Positions 25,152-33,842 of a stretch of 64,000 nt of DNA are shown piece after piece. Under the pieces are notes generated by a model. That model was not told where the DNA came from and did not search any database. It was given only the letters and a program-made list of their open reading frames with translations. A program made the position numbers and the translations under genes. The stretch is from DASUAS01 sp963720765 (GTDB lineage: Bacteria > Actinomycetota > Acidimicrobiia > IMCC26256 > DASPTH01), in the NCBI GenBank assembly GCA_963720765.1, contig CAVRGS010000003.1, positions 372,001-436,000 of the forward strand, in the 5' to 3' direction. Within the stretch, counting starts at the first letter, position 1. Every line of letters starts with the position of its first letter.

Positions 25152-25942
25152 GCGCGTCGTCGCGGGTCGCGGTCGTCACCGGGGTGGGTCCCGGCATCGG
25201 ACGTTCCACCGCGCTCGCGCTCGCTCGCGAGGGGTGTGACGTAGCGCTCGCGGCGCGCCGTGCCGACTACCTCGACGAGGTCGTGCGTGAGCTCGAAGCC
25301 CTGGGTGTGGGTGCGCTCGCGGTACCCACCGACACGGGCGACGTGGCGCAGTGCCGCGCCCTGGTCGAACGCGCGGTCGACCACTTCGGTCGCCTCGACG
25401 TCGTCGTGAGCAGCGCGGCCAAGGGCGCGCCCAACCACACGATCATGCACGCCGAGCTCGACGACTGGGAGCAGAGCTGGCTGGTCAACGTGCTCGGTCC
25501 GCTCGAGCTGTTCCGGACCGCGGTGCCACACCTCGCGGCCGCGGGTGCCGAACGCGGCGAAGGCGGTGCGATCGTCGCGGTCTCGGCGCTCGCCGTGCGC
25601 GCGATCAACCCTGGACAGGGTGCGTACGCGGCGACGAAGGCTGCGCTCACGGTCGCTGCGCAGACGCTGGCGCGCGAGGTGGGCAAGGACGGGATCCGTG
25701 TGAACGTGGTGGTGCCCGGCTTCGTCCCCGGACCCAACACGGAGACGATGTTCGCCCGCATGGCCGAGCGGCGGAACACGACCGTCGACGCGGTGCAGGA
25801 GCAGATGGCGCGCGAACATGCGCTGCGGCGCCTGCCCACGCCCGACGACATCGCCGACGCGATCGTGTTCCTCGCCTCCGAGCGCGCCCGATCGATCACC
25901 GGTCAGACCCTCGACGTCAACGGCGGGCGTTGGTTCTCCTGA
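25148..25942 (+). CDS. SDR family oxidoreductase
   Basis: This 264-residue classical SDR has TGVGPGIGRSTA for cofactor binding, VVSSAAKG in place of NNAG, a Ser in VSALAVRA, and YAATK (Tyr/Lys). The C-terminal TGQTLDVNGGRWF is typical. GTG 25148 overlaps the MarR stop (GTGA), so translation is coupled. It pairs functionally with the divergent SDR in the same regulon, by inference. Confidence 0.92.
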   Translation: MSASSRVAVVTGVGPGIGRSTALALAREGCDVALAARRADYLDEVVRELEALGVGALAVPTDTGDVAQCRALVERAVDHFGRLDVVVSSAAKGAPNHTIMHAELDDWEQSWLVNVLGPLELFRTAVPHLAAAGAERGEGGAIVAVSALAVRAINPGQGAYAATKAALTVAAQTLAREVGKDGIRVNVVVPGFVPGPNTETMFARMAERRNTTVDAVQEQMAREHALRRLPTPDDIADAIVFLASERARSITGQTLDVNGGRWFS

Positions 25943-25957
25943 CCTACGAGCAGGGTG

Positions 25958-27271
25958 CTACTTGATGAAGTCGCCCTGCACCTCGACGCGGTTCGACGGC
26001 GTGCAGTCGAAGGTGCCCGGCTGTTTCGGGTGCACCCGCACGAATCGCCCGTGCCGCACCTGCGTGAGGACGAAGCACGATGTCACCTGCTTGCCGGCGA
26101 TGTCCGTCTTCCCGATCAGGCCACCGGCGTCGAAGCTGGTGAGGTGCTGCAGGCCGTCGAGCACGGCCGCGCGCGTGATGCCGTTGACGCCGTCGGCGGC
26201 GACGATGCGGTCGAGGACCTCGCGGAACGCGAGCGTCGCCGCATACGCGTAGACACCGAAGCCGGAGACCTTGTCACGACCCACGGCGCGCACGTAGTCG
26301 GCCACCGCGCGGCTGGCGCGGGTCTCGTCGAAGGGGAGGAACCCGATCGGGACGTAGGTGCCGTCGACCGTGTCACCCGCGGCGAGGAACGCGCGGTCGT
26401 AGCACGCGGCTGTGCACTGCCACACGATGGACGGGTCGTCGAGCCCCTGCAGCGCCGCTTCCTGGCGCAATGCCACCATGCTGCTGAACGCGAGACCGGT
26501 CGCAGCGAAGTTCGCGTTCGACGCCTTCATCGTCTGGATGACCGGCGTGTACGCGCTCTGCGGCGCGTTCGCCGACAGCGCGACGGCGTCGTCGGCGTGC
26601 ACGCCGGCGCGCTCGATGATCGCGTCGAGCACGTCGTTGCTCGGGTTGAGCGCGTCAGCCGACTTCACCAGGACGCCGTGCAACGGTTGCTTGGCGCCGC
26701 GCACGAGCCGTCGGATCCCGCCCTGGTTCCCGGCATACGTCTGCGGGTGCTGCTCGCGGGTGTCGCACTGCAACTGCGGCGCATTGACGGGAAAGGACAC
26801 CGGTGCACACTGCTGGGCGACGGAGGGCACCACGCCTCCGAGGTCGGGGAGACCGACGGGGTCGCCGGCGTGGTCGGGACACTGGATCGCATCCGCCATG
26901 TTGGTCATGAAGATGCTCGAGGTCCCGACCAGCGCGAGATCTTGTGCGCAGGCGGCGATCACCGCGTTGCGCGAGGCGTTCGGATTGAGCTTCGAGTCGA
27001 TGAAGTCGACCTGCAGACGTCGTCCGGCGACACCGCCGTGCGCGTTGATCATCTTCACCGCACCGCGAACGCCGTCGACCGAGCTCTGGAACAAGCCCGG
27101 TGAGAGCGGGCTGTCCACGTCGGCGACCAGCGCGATGCGAATGGTGCTCGCGGTCACGCCGATCTCGGTGGCGACGGGCTCCGTCGCGTCGGTGGCCGCG
27201 GAAGCCGATCCCGCGACCGCGGCGGTGGCAGTGATGAGCACCGCCAGCACGAGTGGTACGAGCCGTCGCAT
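25958..27271 (-). CDS. ABC transporter substrate-binding protein (branched-chain amino acid type)
   Basis: This 437-residue protein has a Sec signal (LVPLVLAVLITATAAVAGSASA) and a periplasmic-binding-protein-type-1 fold (IRIALVADVDSPLSPG, VKMINAHGGVAGRRLQVDFIDS in parts, GTSSIF). It captures amides, urea, aromatic or fatty acids for an LIV-type importer. No permease or ATPase is in the window, so this is an orphan receptor. Cys residues in the mature part suggest disulfides. It is divergent from the next gene across a palindromic operator. Confidence 0.88.
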   Translation of the reverse strand: MRRLVPLVLAVLITATAAVAGSASAATDATEPVATEIGVTASTIRIALVADVDSPLSPGLFQSSVDGVRGAVKMINAHGGVAGRRLQVDFIDSKLNPNASRNAVIAACAQDLALVGTSSIFMTNMADAIQCPDHAGDPVGLPDLGGVVPSVAQQCAPVSFPVNAPQLQCDTREQHPQTYAGNQGGIRRLVRGAKQPLHGVLVKSADALNPSNDVLDAIIERAGVHADDAVALSANAPQSAYTPVIQTMKASNANFAATGLAFSSMVALRQEAALQGLDDPSIVWQCTAACYDRAFLAAGDTVDGTYVPIGFLPFDETRASRAVADYVRAVGRDKVSGFGVYAYAATLAFREVLDRIVAADGVNGITRAAVLDGLQHLTSFDAGGLIGKTDIAGKQVTSCFVLTQVRHGRFVRVHPKQPGTFDCTPSNRVEVQGDFIK

Positions 27272-27297
27272 CTGGTCCCCCTCCCCTGGCGTGGGTT

Positions 27298-27315
27298 AAA
27301 CTAGCACCCTAGTTT
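27298..27315. promoter_or_regulatory. Palindromic operator between divergent genes
   Basis: AAACTAG and CTAGTTT form perfect 7-base arms around CACC, in an AT-rich patch that stands out here. It lies 27 bases from the receptor start and 20 bases from the start at 27336. The GntR regulator encoded two genes downstream is the obvious candidate to bind it. Confidence 0.55.
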
Positions 27316-27335
27316 CTGCCGAGGAGGTCGACGTC

Positions 27336-28094
27336 GTGGCACGCCGGGATCTGTACCTGTACGAGGTGATCGACATCGTCGGGCAGGGTCAGTACGAGTA
27401 CATGGAGCACCTCTGGAAGGATCCGGTGCAGGACATGCCGGAGATGGACAAGCTCCAGGGCTCGTTCTACGTGTGCGCGTTCGGTGGTGGTCGGTGGCCG
27501 CAGGTGATCAACATCTGGGACGTCGGCCCTGAGGGCTGGGAGGGTTGGGCGAAGAACGTCGACCGCCTGAACCTCAAGCGGCGCAACGCCTTCTACGGCG
27601 AGTGGTGGGACCAGGCCGCGCAGTGGCGCACCGGAGGATTCGACCGCCTCTGCGGCGGCGTGCCCGGCAGTCCGAGCACCGCGGAGATCGCCGCGCGTGG
27701 CGTGACGGGGACCCTGTTCGTGAACGAGATCCTCGAGGTGCGCGCCGGGAGTGCACTCGAGTTCCTCGCCGCGGTGGTGGAGGAGCGCGTGCCGCTCATG
27801 CGAGAGTACGGCCACGAGCCGACCGGCATCTACGAGGTGCTGTCGAACCCGCACGAGGTCGTGATGGTCTGGGCGACCGACATCCCGTCGCAGATGACGT
27901 GGCGCGCGCATCGTGATGCCGCGCACGGTCTCGGCGACGAAGGCGAACCCGACGAACGGATCGTGGCGTGGGAGCGGCGATCGGCCGAGTACACGCTCGG
28001 GGGCGCGACGCACATCATGACGCCACTGCCGCGAACCGTCTACGGTCCCGATGCCTGGGAGGACGCGACGCTGGAGCAGTGGCTGGCGAAGTGA
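27336..28094 (+). CDS. NIPSNAP-like dimeric alpha/beta-barrel protein (tentative)
   Basis: This 252-residue cytoplasmic protein seems to hold two ferredoxin-like repeats: residues 3-100 (LYLYEVIDI, FYVCAFGGGRWPQVINIWDV) and about 125-220 (LFVNEILEVRAGSALEFLAAV, GIYEVLSNPHEVVMVWAT). The pattern of a short strand, helix and strand with a W-rich turn recalls NIPSNAP or EthD-type proteins. No catalytic residues can be named. GTG 27336 has a strong GAGGAGG site. It overlaps the GntR gene (GTGA). Confidence 0.65.
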   Translation: MARRDLYLYEVIDIVGQGQYEYMEHLWKDPVQDMPEMDKLQGSFYVCAFGGGRWPQVINIWDVGPEGWEGWAKNVDRLNLKRRNAFYGEWWDQAAQWRTGGFDRLCGGVPGSPSTAEIAARGVTGTLFVNEILEVRAGSALEFLAAVVEERVPLMREYGHEPTGIYEVLSNPHEVVMVWATDIPSQMTWRAHRDAAHGLGDEGEPDERIVAWERRSAEYTLGGATHIMTPLPRTVYGPDAWEDATLEQWLAK

Positions 28095-28789
28095 AGGGTG
28101 CCGAGCGGCTGGCGCAGCAGATCATCGACGACATCGCGGCCGCCGGCTGGCCCGTGGGGACGATGCTCGGCACCGAGCCCGAGCTGATCAGCCACTACGC
28201 CGTTTCGCGCAACACGTTCCGGGAAGCCGTGCGGATCCTCGAGCACCTCGACACCGCGCGGATGCGCGAGGGACGAGGGGGTGGGCTGGCGGTCACCGAG
28301 CCGCGCTCGGACGCGGTCACGGCAGCGACCGCGATCTACCTCCGCTACGCGGGCGTGGGCGTCCACGAGCTGTACCAGGCGCGCGCCACGCTCGAGCTCG
28401 AGATCGTCGAACTGGCCGTCGCCCGGTTGGATGCCGAGGGGGAGCGACGGCTGCGCGACGCGATCGACCAGGAGAGCGCGCCGAGCGGGCGCGAGCCGTA
28501 CCACACGCGTGGAGTGCACATGACCCTGGCCGAGATCGCCGGGAACCGACCCTTGGCGCTCTTCCTCGACACGCTGATCTCGCTGAGCGACGAGTACTCC
28601 CGCCCGGAGGTCGCGCGGCACGATCCCGAGCTCGAGACGGCGGTCGCCGCCTCGCATCGTGCGCACGTGGCGATCGCGAAGGCGGTGGTCGCACGAGACG
28701 CGGCGACCGCTCGGCGCCGCATGCGTGCGCACCTCACCGCCGTCGATCGGTGGATGCCGGCATCGACGGCGAAGCACGCGAAAGAGTGA
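28091..28789 (+). CDS. GntR family transcriptional regulator (FadR subfamily)
   Basis: This 232-residue regulator has an N-terminal winged helix (LAQQIIDDIAAAGWPVGTML, EPELISHYAVSRNTFREAVRILEHL in parts) and a C-terminal FCD ligand-binding domain with metal-binding His residues (HMTLAEIAGN, SHRAHVAIAKAVVARDAATARRRM in parts). FadR-type proteins sense carboxylates or acyl-CoAs. GTG 28091 overlaps the previous stop. It probably binds the palindrome at 27298 and controls the receptor and this operon. Confidence 0.9.
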   Translation: MKGAERLAQQIIDDIAAAGWPVGTMLGTEPELISHYAVSRNTFREAVRILEHLDTARMREGRGGGLAVTEPRSDAVTAATAIYLRYAGVGVHELYQARATLELEIVELAVARLDAEGERRLRDAIDQESAPSGREPYHTRGVHMTLAEIAGNRPLALFLDTLISLSDEYSRPEVARHDPELETAVAASHRAHVAIAKAVVARDAATARRRMRAHLTAVDRWMPASTAKHAKE

Positions 28790-28793
28790 CGGC

Positions 28794-29999
28794 ATGAGTG
28801 AACGCATCTTCTACTCGAGCAGCGTGCACGACGAGCGCGAGATCGAAGCGGTCGTCGAGGTGCTGCGCTCGGGTCCGCAAGGTCTCTGGCCCGGTCGCCG
28901 AGTGGTGCGCATGGAACGTGACGTGGCGGCACGCTTCGGCAAGGCCCACGGCGTGATGTGCAACTCGGGCTCGTCGGCGCTCTACCTCGCGCTCGAGCTC
29001 CTCGGGCTCACGCCCGGCGCCGAGGTCGTCACCTGCGCGCTCACGTTCTCCACCGACGTCGCGCCGATCGTACGGGGCGGTTGGGTCCCGGCGTTCGTCG
29101 ACTGTGAGCCGCTCACCTACTGCGTCGATGTCGACCGCATCGAGGAGATGATCACCGAGCGCACCGGTGCGCTGCTGTTCCCGAACTTGATCGGCAACGC
29201 CCCCGACTGGGATCGGATCGCCGACATCGCGGCCCGTCGCGGACTGCCCGTGATCGAGGATTCGTGCGACACGCTCGGCGCCACGCTGCACGGCACGCCG
29301 ACCGGCTCGCGGTCCACCATCAGCGTCACCAGCTTCGCCAACTCGCACATCATCACTGCGGCCGGCAACGGCGGCATGGTCATGGTGAACGACGACACGT
29401 GGCGCGACCGCGCCGTCATGCTGCGACGGTGGGGGAGGCGCTCCGAGCTCAACTTCTTCGGCTCGAAGCGGCGCGAGCGGGACTTCTGGCAGGACCTCGA
29501 CGGCATCCACTACGACAACCAGTTCATCTTCGACGAGGTGGCGTGGAACTTCGAGCCGTCGGAGCTCGGCGCCGCGTTCGGTCTGGTGCAGCTGGAGAAG
29601 CTGGCCGACAACCTGGCGCTCCGCCGCCGGCACTTCACGCGCTACACGGAGTCCTTCGCCGTGCATGCGGATCGCTTCGGGCTCCCACGGCAACTGGCCG
29701 ACCTCGAGACCGCGTGGCTCGGCTATCCGCTGATGATCCGACCGGACGCCGGCTTCGAACGCGCCGACCTCCAGGAGTTCCTCGACGGTCGCGGCATCGA
29801 CACCCGCACCATCTGGACGGGCAACGTCACCCGGCAACCGATGCTCGGCGGGGTGGAGGTGCGCATCCCCGGCGACGGCCTGCCCCACGCCGACGCGGTG
29901 ATGGAACGCGGCATGCTCCTGCCGCTCAGCCACGCCTTCGACGACGACACCCTCGACGTCATCACCGACACGGTCGCAGGGTTCCTCGCAACCCACTGA
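28794..29999 (+). CDS. DegT/DnrJ-fold PLP enzyme with His in place of the catalytic Lys (ColD/RfbH-like dehydratase)
   Basis: This 401-residue type I PLP enzyme belongs to the sugar aminotransferase/dehydratase superfamily. The PLP-binding Asp156 (VIEDSCDTLG) is present. Where aminotransferases have the Schiff-base Lys, it reads SFANSHIITAAGNGG with His185, matching the SFYPxHHxTMGEGG pattern of CDP-4-keto-6-deoxyglucose-3-dehydrase and ColD. NVTRQPML also matches that branch. No Fe-S cysteine cluster (C..CxC) is seen, so it is nearer ColD, which 3-deoxygenates GDP-sugars without Fe-S. No other sugar genes are nearby, so the substrate is open. ATG 28794 is 4 bases past the GntR stop. Confidence 0.8.
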   Translation: MSERIFYSSSVHDEREIEAVVEVLRSGPQGLWPGRRVVRMERDVAARFGKAHGVMCNSGSSALYLALELLGLTPGAEVVTCALTFSTDVAPIVRGGWVPAFVDCEPLTYCVDVDRIEEMITERTGALLFPNLIGNAPDWDRIADIAARRGLPVIEDSCDTLGATLHGTPTGSRSTISVTSFANSHIITAAGNGGMVMVNDDTWRDRAVMLRRWGRRSELNFFGSKRRERDFWQDLDGIHYDNQFIFDEVAWNFEPSELGAAFGLVQLEKLADNLALRRRHFTRYTESFAVHADRFGLPRQLADLETAWLGYPLMIRPDAGFERADLQEFLDGRGIDTRTIWTGNVTRQPMLGGVEVRIPGDGLPHADAVMERGMLLPLSHAFDDDTLDVITDTVAGFLATH

Positions 30000-30004
30000 A
30001 CGAG

Positions 30005-30049
30005 GTTGCGTCACGCAGCTGGCCTCTGAGGCAGTCAGAGTGACGCAAC
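30005..30049. terminator. GCGTCA-family palindrome between convergent genes
   Basis: GTTGCGTCAC and GTGACGCAAC are perfect 10-base arms, with an inner GCCTC-T-GAGGC stem. It sits 5 bases past the dehydratase-like gene and 17 bases from the ferredoxin stop, so it probably terminates both transcripts. Related copies are at 18821 and 46596. Confidence 0.65.
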
Positions 30050-30066
30050 GTGCCGGGGCGGGCGCG

Positions 30067-30267
30067 CTACTCCTCGATGGTGATGGCGCGTTCGGGGCAG
30101 CCGAGCTCGGCCTGGCGGGCCGCGACGAGCTGCTCGTCGGTCAGCTCGCCGTCGACGGCGACGAACGCGTGGCCGTCCTCGTCGCGCAGGTGGAACACGT
30201 CGGGCGCGGCGAAGTTGCAGAGCGTGTGGCCCTGGCACAGGTCGGCGTTCACGATCGCCCGCGCCAT
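30067..30267 (-). CDS. P450-type ferredoxin (CxxHxxC, 3Fe-4S)
   Basis: This 66-residue ferredoxin has CQGHTLC at residues 11-17 and a late Cys-Pro (LGCPERAI). His in place of the usual second Cys marks the 3Fe-4S or mixed-ligand ferredoxins that serve actinobacterial P450s. Start and stop overlap the upstream P450 (TGATG), so it should deliver electrons to that enzyme. Its reductase is not in the window. Confidence 0.93.
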   Translation of the reverse strand: MARAIVNADLCQGHTLCNFAAPDVFHLRDEDGHAFVAVDGELTDEQLVAARQAELGCPERAITIEE

Positions 30268-31589
30268 CAGAGCGCCCCTTCCTCGGCGCGCAGGTTCTCC
30301 GGTGCCGGCTCGGCATCGAGGCGCGCCTGCCAGTCGGCCATCACGTCGGCGAGGGGTGGCCCTTCGCGTCGTCCCGGTGTGAACGTCGCCGGCAGGTGCT
30401 TGAACCCGTTGATCGTGCCGATCGACTCGTACTGCTCCTTGCCCGCGTGGTCGATGCGGTAGTCGGGCATCCGGCGCAGCGCCTCGCGGAGCATGTACTT
30501 GAAGTCGAGCCGCGCCAGGTTGGAGCCGATGCACCGGTGCACCCCGAGGCCGAACGCGGCGTGCGGGTTCGGGAAGCGATCGAGCACGATGTCGTCGGGG
30601 TTCGGGAACGACGCCGGGTCGTGGTTGCACATGGCGTACGACAGGAACATGCGGTCACCGGCGGAGAACTCGAACCCGGCCACCTCGCAGTCCTGCGTGA
30701 TCGTGCGACCGCCCCCCTGCGCAGGCGTGAAGTGGCGCAGGAACTCCTCGGTGGCGAGGTCGAGAGACCGCGAGTCGTCGACGAGGCGGGGGCGTTCGTC
30801 GGGATGTGCGTCGAGCCAGTCGAGCGCGCCGGCGAGCAGCGACGTCGTGGTGTCGAACCCGCCGCCGATGAGCAGGCCCACGGTGCCGATGATGCCGTCG
30901 TCGGGCAGGAACTCGCCCATCACCTTGGCGTTGAGCAGGGCGGTGATCATCCCCGGGCGTGGCTCGGTCTTGCGGATCTGCACGTACTCCGCCAGGCGCG
31001 CATGCATGCGCATGGTCGCGTCGATCATGCGGTCCCAGTTGGGGCTGTCGGGTGCGGTGTACACCTGCATGTGCGCGGGTTCGCAGTAGATCTCCCAGTC
31101 GGCGAGCGGCAGGCCGAGCATGGCCATGGTGAGCACCGCGGGCACGATGTTGGCGAAGTCGTCGACGAAGTCCAGCCGGCCGGTCTCGATCACGTCGTCG
31201 ATGCACGCGCGCGTGAAGTCCTCGATGAACGGGTCCCACACCTTCACCGCCGCGGGTGAGAGGAACGGGTTGAGGATGCGGCGGTACTCCGACTGCTCGG
31301 GTGGGTCCATCTCGATGAACCCGCCGCGGGTGGTGCCGCGCTCGGGGATCGAGATGCCCTGGTAGCCGTTGCGCTCGCCCTCGGGGTCGTGGTCGTTCGA
31401 CAGCAGGTCGGTGCGCTTGGAGATCGCGCTCAGCACCTCGTGGCCGGTGACCACCCAGAAGCCGTCGTGCTTGCTGCTCCACGCGACCGGGCACTGCTCG
31501 CGGAGCTCGTGCGCCTTCGCGGGGTACGACTCGCGGTACTCCGCTGAGTGCTGATCGAACTCGACGACGACCCGATCGTCCGTTGCCAT
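30267..31589 (-). CDS. Cytochrome P450
   Basis: This 440-residue class I bacterial P450 oxidises a hydrophobic substrate with electrons from the adjacent ferredoxin. Seen are the C-helix region EMDPPEQSEYRRILNPFLSP, I-helix LLIGGGFDTTTSLL, EEFLRHFTP (ExxR), and heme loop FGLGVHRCIGSNLARLDF with the Cys ligand. The upstream open frame to 31931 is antisense-like; ATG 31589 gives MATDDRVVVEF. It is divergent from a second P450 at 31693. The pair lies in a CoA-linked catabolic region, so a steroid or terpene substrate is a reasonable guess. Confidence 0.93.
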   Translation of the reverse strand: MATDDRVVVEFDQHSAEYRESYPAKAHELREQCPVAWSSKHDGFWVVTGHEVLSAISKRTDLLSNDHDPEGERNGYQGISIPERGTTRGGFIEMDPPEQSEYRRILNPFLSPAAVKVWDPFIEDFTRACIDDVIETGRLDFVDDFANIVPAVLTMAMLGLPLADWEIYCEPAHMQVYTAPDSPNWDRMIDATMRMHARLAEYVQIRKTEPRPGMITALLNAKVMGEFLPDDGIIGTVGLLIGGGFDTTTSLLAGALDWLDAHPDERPRLVDDSRSLDLATEEFLRHFTPAQGGGRTITQDCEVAGFEFSAGDRMFLSYAMCNHDPASFPNPDDIVLDRFPNPHAAFGLGVHRCIGSNLARLDFKYMLREALRRMPDYRIDHAGKEQYESIGTINGFKHLPATFTPGRREGPPLADVMADWQARLDAEPAPENLRAEEGAL

Positions 31590-31692
31590 CGGAATCCCCC
31601 GGTGCCTCGGTGGCCAGTGCGAGCGAACACTATTGGTGGTGCGGCGGACGGCACCACCAGCGTGTCGGCGCGGGTTGCGCCAGACTGCTCTG

Positions 31693-32931
31693 GTGTCGGA
31701 CCACGGCCTCGACCACGCACCGCCGCTCGACGAGATCCAGCTCGGCGACCCGCGGTTCTTCGCGCGCGACGACGTCGACGCCGCGTTTGCCCGGCTGCGC
31801 AACGAATCGCCGATCCACCGGACCCAGGACCTCGGCGCGCCGGCGGGGCCTGATTTCTGGTCGGTCACCCGATACGACGACGTCCGCGCCGTGTCGCGCG
31901 ACTTCCACACGTTCCACAACGCGCCGAACATGACGATCGAGGACTACGAGCGGTCGGGGAACAGCATCCTGCACCTCGATCCCCCCGAGCACACCCGGCT
32001 GCGACTGATCGTCAACAAGGGCTTCACGCCCCGCATGGTCGAGCGGATGCGTGACGACGTGCGGACGCGAGCCGGCGGTCTCCTCGACGCGGTACCGGCC
32101 GACGACCCGTGGGATCTGGTCGAGCGCGTTCGCTGCGGAGCTCCCGTTGCAGGTGATCTGCGCGCTTCTCGGTGTGCCCGAAGCGGACGAGCCGTGGCTG
32201 CTCGACTGCCTCGTGCGCGTCTTCGGCGTGAGCGACGCGGCGAGCGACTTCTCGATCAGCGACCGCATCCGGGTGATGGAGGAGCTCGGTGCCTACGCTC
32301 ACGAGCTGGGAGCCGCCCGCGTCGACGATCCGAGCGAGGACCTCACGACTGTCCTCGTGCACGCCGAGGTGGAGGACGACGACGGCAACCGGCACGCGCT
32401 CCGCCCCGGCGACTACGCCCGCTTCTTCTCCACCCTCGCCGCCGCGGGAAGCGAGACGTCACGCAACGGCATCGCCCACGGGGTCTGGTTGCTCGATCGT
32501 CATCCCGACCAGCGTGCGCGGTTCGCGCGGATCCCGAGCGAGTGTTCCCGACGGCAGTCGAGGAGATCGTGCGGTACGCGAGTCCGGTCATGCACATGCG
32601 TCGCAACGTCGCCCACGACACCGTGCTCGCCGGGCAACCACTCGCCGCGGGTGAGCGGGTCGTGATCTGGTACCGCTCGGCCAATCACGACGAAGCGGCC
32701 TTCGACGAGCCCGGACGCTTCGACGTGACCCGCGACCCGAACGACCACCTCGGCTACGGCGCCGGTGGCCCGCACTTCTGCCTCGGCGCCCATCTCGCCC
32801 GCCTCGAGATCCGCGTCGCGCTCGAGCAGCTGTACGCCCGCTTCCCGGATCTTGCGGTCGTGGGTGAGCCGGAACGCGCCGCGATGCGTCAGATCAACAG
32901 CATCAAGTCGCTGATCTGCTCGACGCGCTAG
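31693..32931 (+). pseudogene. Cytochrome P450 with two compensating frameshifts
   Basis: This is a P450 of about 412 residues whose middle is in the wrong frame. Skipping one base at 32128 restores FAAELPLQVICALLGVP, and adding one after 32529 restores DPERVFPTAVEEIVRY. The repaired protein has the C-helix (HLDPPEHTRLR), I-helix LAAAGSETSRN, ExxR (EEIVRYASP) and heme loop GGPHFCLGAHLARLE. It resembles the CYP125/142 steroid group in its HMRRNVAHDTVLAG region. GTG 31693 is a guess. The compensating pair keeps both ends in frame, so a sequencing error is more likely than decay. Confidence 0.85.
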
Positions 32932-33182
32932 GCGTTCGTGGCGGCGAGGGCGGCGCGGCACCGCTTGCAGTCGTAGAAGCCGCCCCAGGGGACGTCGACC
33001 ACCCGCCAACCGGTGATGTCGGCGCCGCACAGCGAGCGGGTGCTGTTGGTCGGCACGAGGTGGTACGGCTTCACGGCCATCGCCCGGCCCGGCTGCTCGT
33101 GCTCACCCTCGTCGCGTGAGTGCGGTGGCTCGCCCGCGCGCGCGTCGAACATCACGCGGTCGGATCCTGCCGGTGCGGTCAT
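32928..33182 (-). CDS. Small zinc-ribbon-like protein of unknown function (84 aa)
   Basis: This 84-residue protein has a disordered N-terminal half and a C-terminal CGAD...YDCKRC motif: three cysteines with His upstream could bind one zinc. I do not recognise it. It follows the TetR gene with an ATGA overlap and ends overlapping the frameshifted P450 by four bases. Confidence 0.6.
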   Translation of the reverse strand: MTAPAGSDRVMFDARAGEPPHSRDEGEHEQPGRAMAVKPYHLVPTNSTRSLCGADITGWRVVDVPWGGFYDCKRCRAALAATNA

Positions 33183-33817
33183 GACGTGGAGCCTAGGACC
33201 GCACGCCGAACCGGTGCCTCGAGCACGCCGACGAGGACGTCGGTGAGGTTCTCCACGAAGGTGGGCTCGTCGAGCTCGGGTTCGCGAGTGTGCGATTCGA
33301 TCACGCGCGCACGTTCCGCCATCGCCACCGTCATGAGCATGATCATCTCGACGACGCGCTCGCGTCGGACCGCCGCGGCCAGCTCTGGCGGACGGGCCTC
33401 GAGCAGCCCGAGGATCTCGATGAGGTAGGGCCCGGTGCCCGGCGCCTGCACGCGCCAGGTGCTGAACTGGGACGACAGTTGGGCGACGATGCGCAGGTAG
33501 TCGCGATCTTCGGCCTGCGCCAGGTTCGCGGCGTACGGGACCACGAGCGCCTCGACCAGCTCGCGGGTCGAGGCCTCTCGGCCCACGCGGCCGAGCAACT
33601 CACCGCGCGCGATGTCGAGGGGATCGCCGTGCCGGCTCAAGATGGCGTCGAGCAGCCCCTCACGCGAGCCGAAGTGGTAGTTCAGCGCTGACACGTTGCG
33701 CTGCTCGGCCGCCTCGGTGATCTCGCGGACGGTCACCTGGTACAGCCCGCGCCGCGCGAACAGCCGCTCCGCTTCGCGGAGCAGCCGTTCCTTGGTGGCG
33801 GTCGAATCGCGCGGCAC
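33179..33817 (-). CDS. TetR family transcriptional regulator
   Basis: This 212-residue repressor has an N-terminal HTH (RLLREAERLFARRGLYQVTV, REITEAAEQRNVSALNYHFG) and a TetR_C ligand domain. TetR proteins of this size are common repressors of acyl-CoA catabolic genes. GTG 33817 is the first start in the conserved region; the open frame above it is shadow sequence. It lies 25 bases after the LLM gene, so it probably regulates that operon. The palindrome TGACGTCA at 35140, within the LLM promoter, is a candidate site. Confidence 0.9.
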   Translation of the reverse strand: MPRDSTATKERLLREAERLFARRGLYQVTVREITEAAEQRNVSALNYHFGSREGLLDAILSRHGDPLDIARGELLGRVGREASTRELVEALVVPYAANLAQAEDRDYLRIVAQLSSQFSTWRVQAPGTGPYLIEILGLLEARPPELAAAVRRERVVEMIMLMTVAMAERARVIESHTREPELDEPTFVENLTDVLVGVLEAPVRRAVLGSTS

Positions 33818-33842
33818 GACGAAGCGGAGGCGCGGTGTCCGG

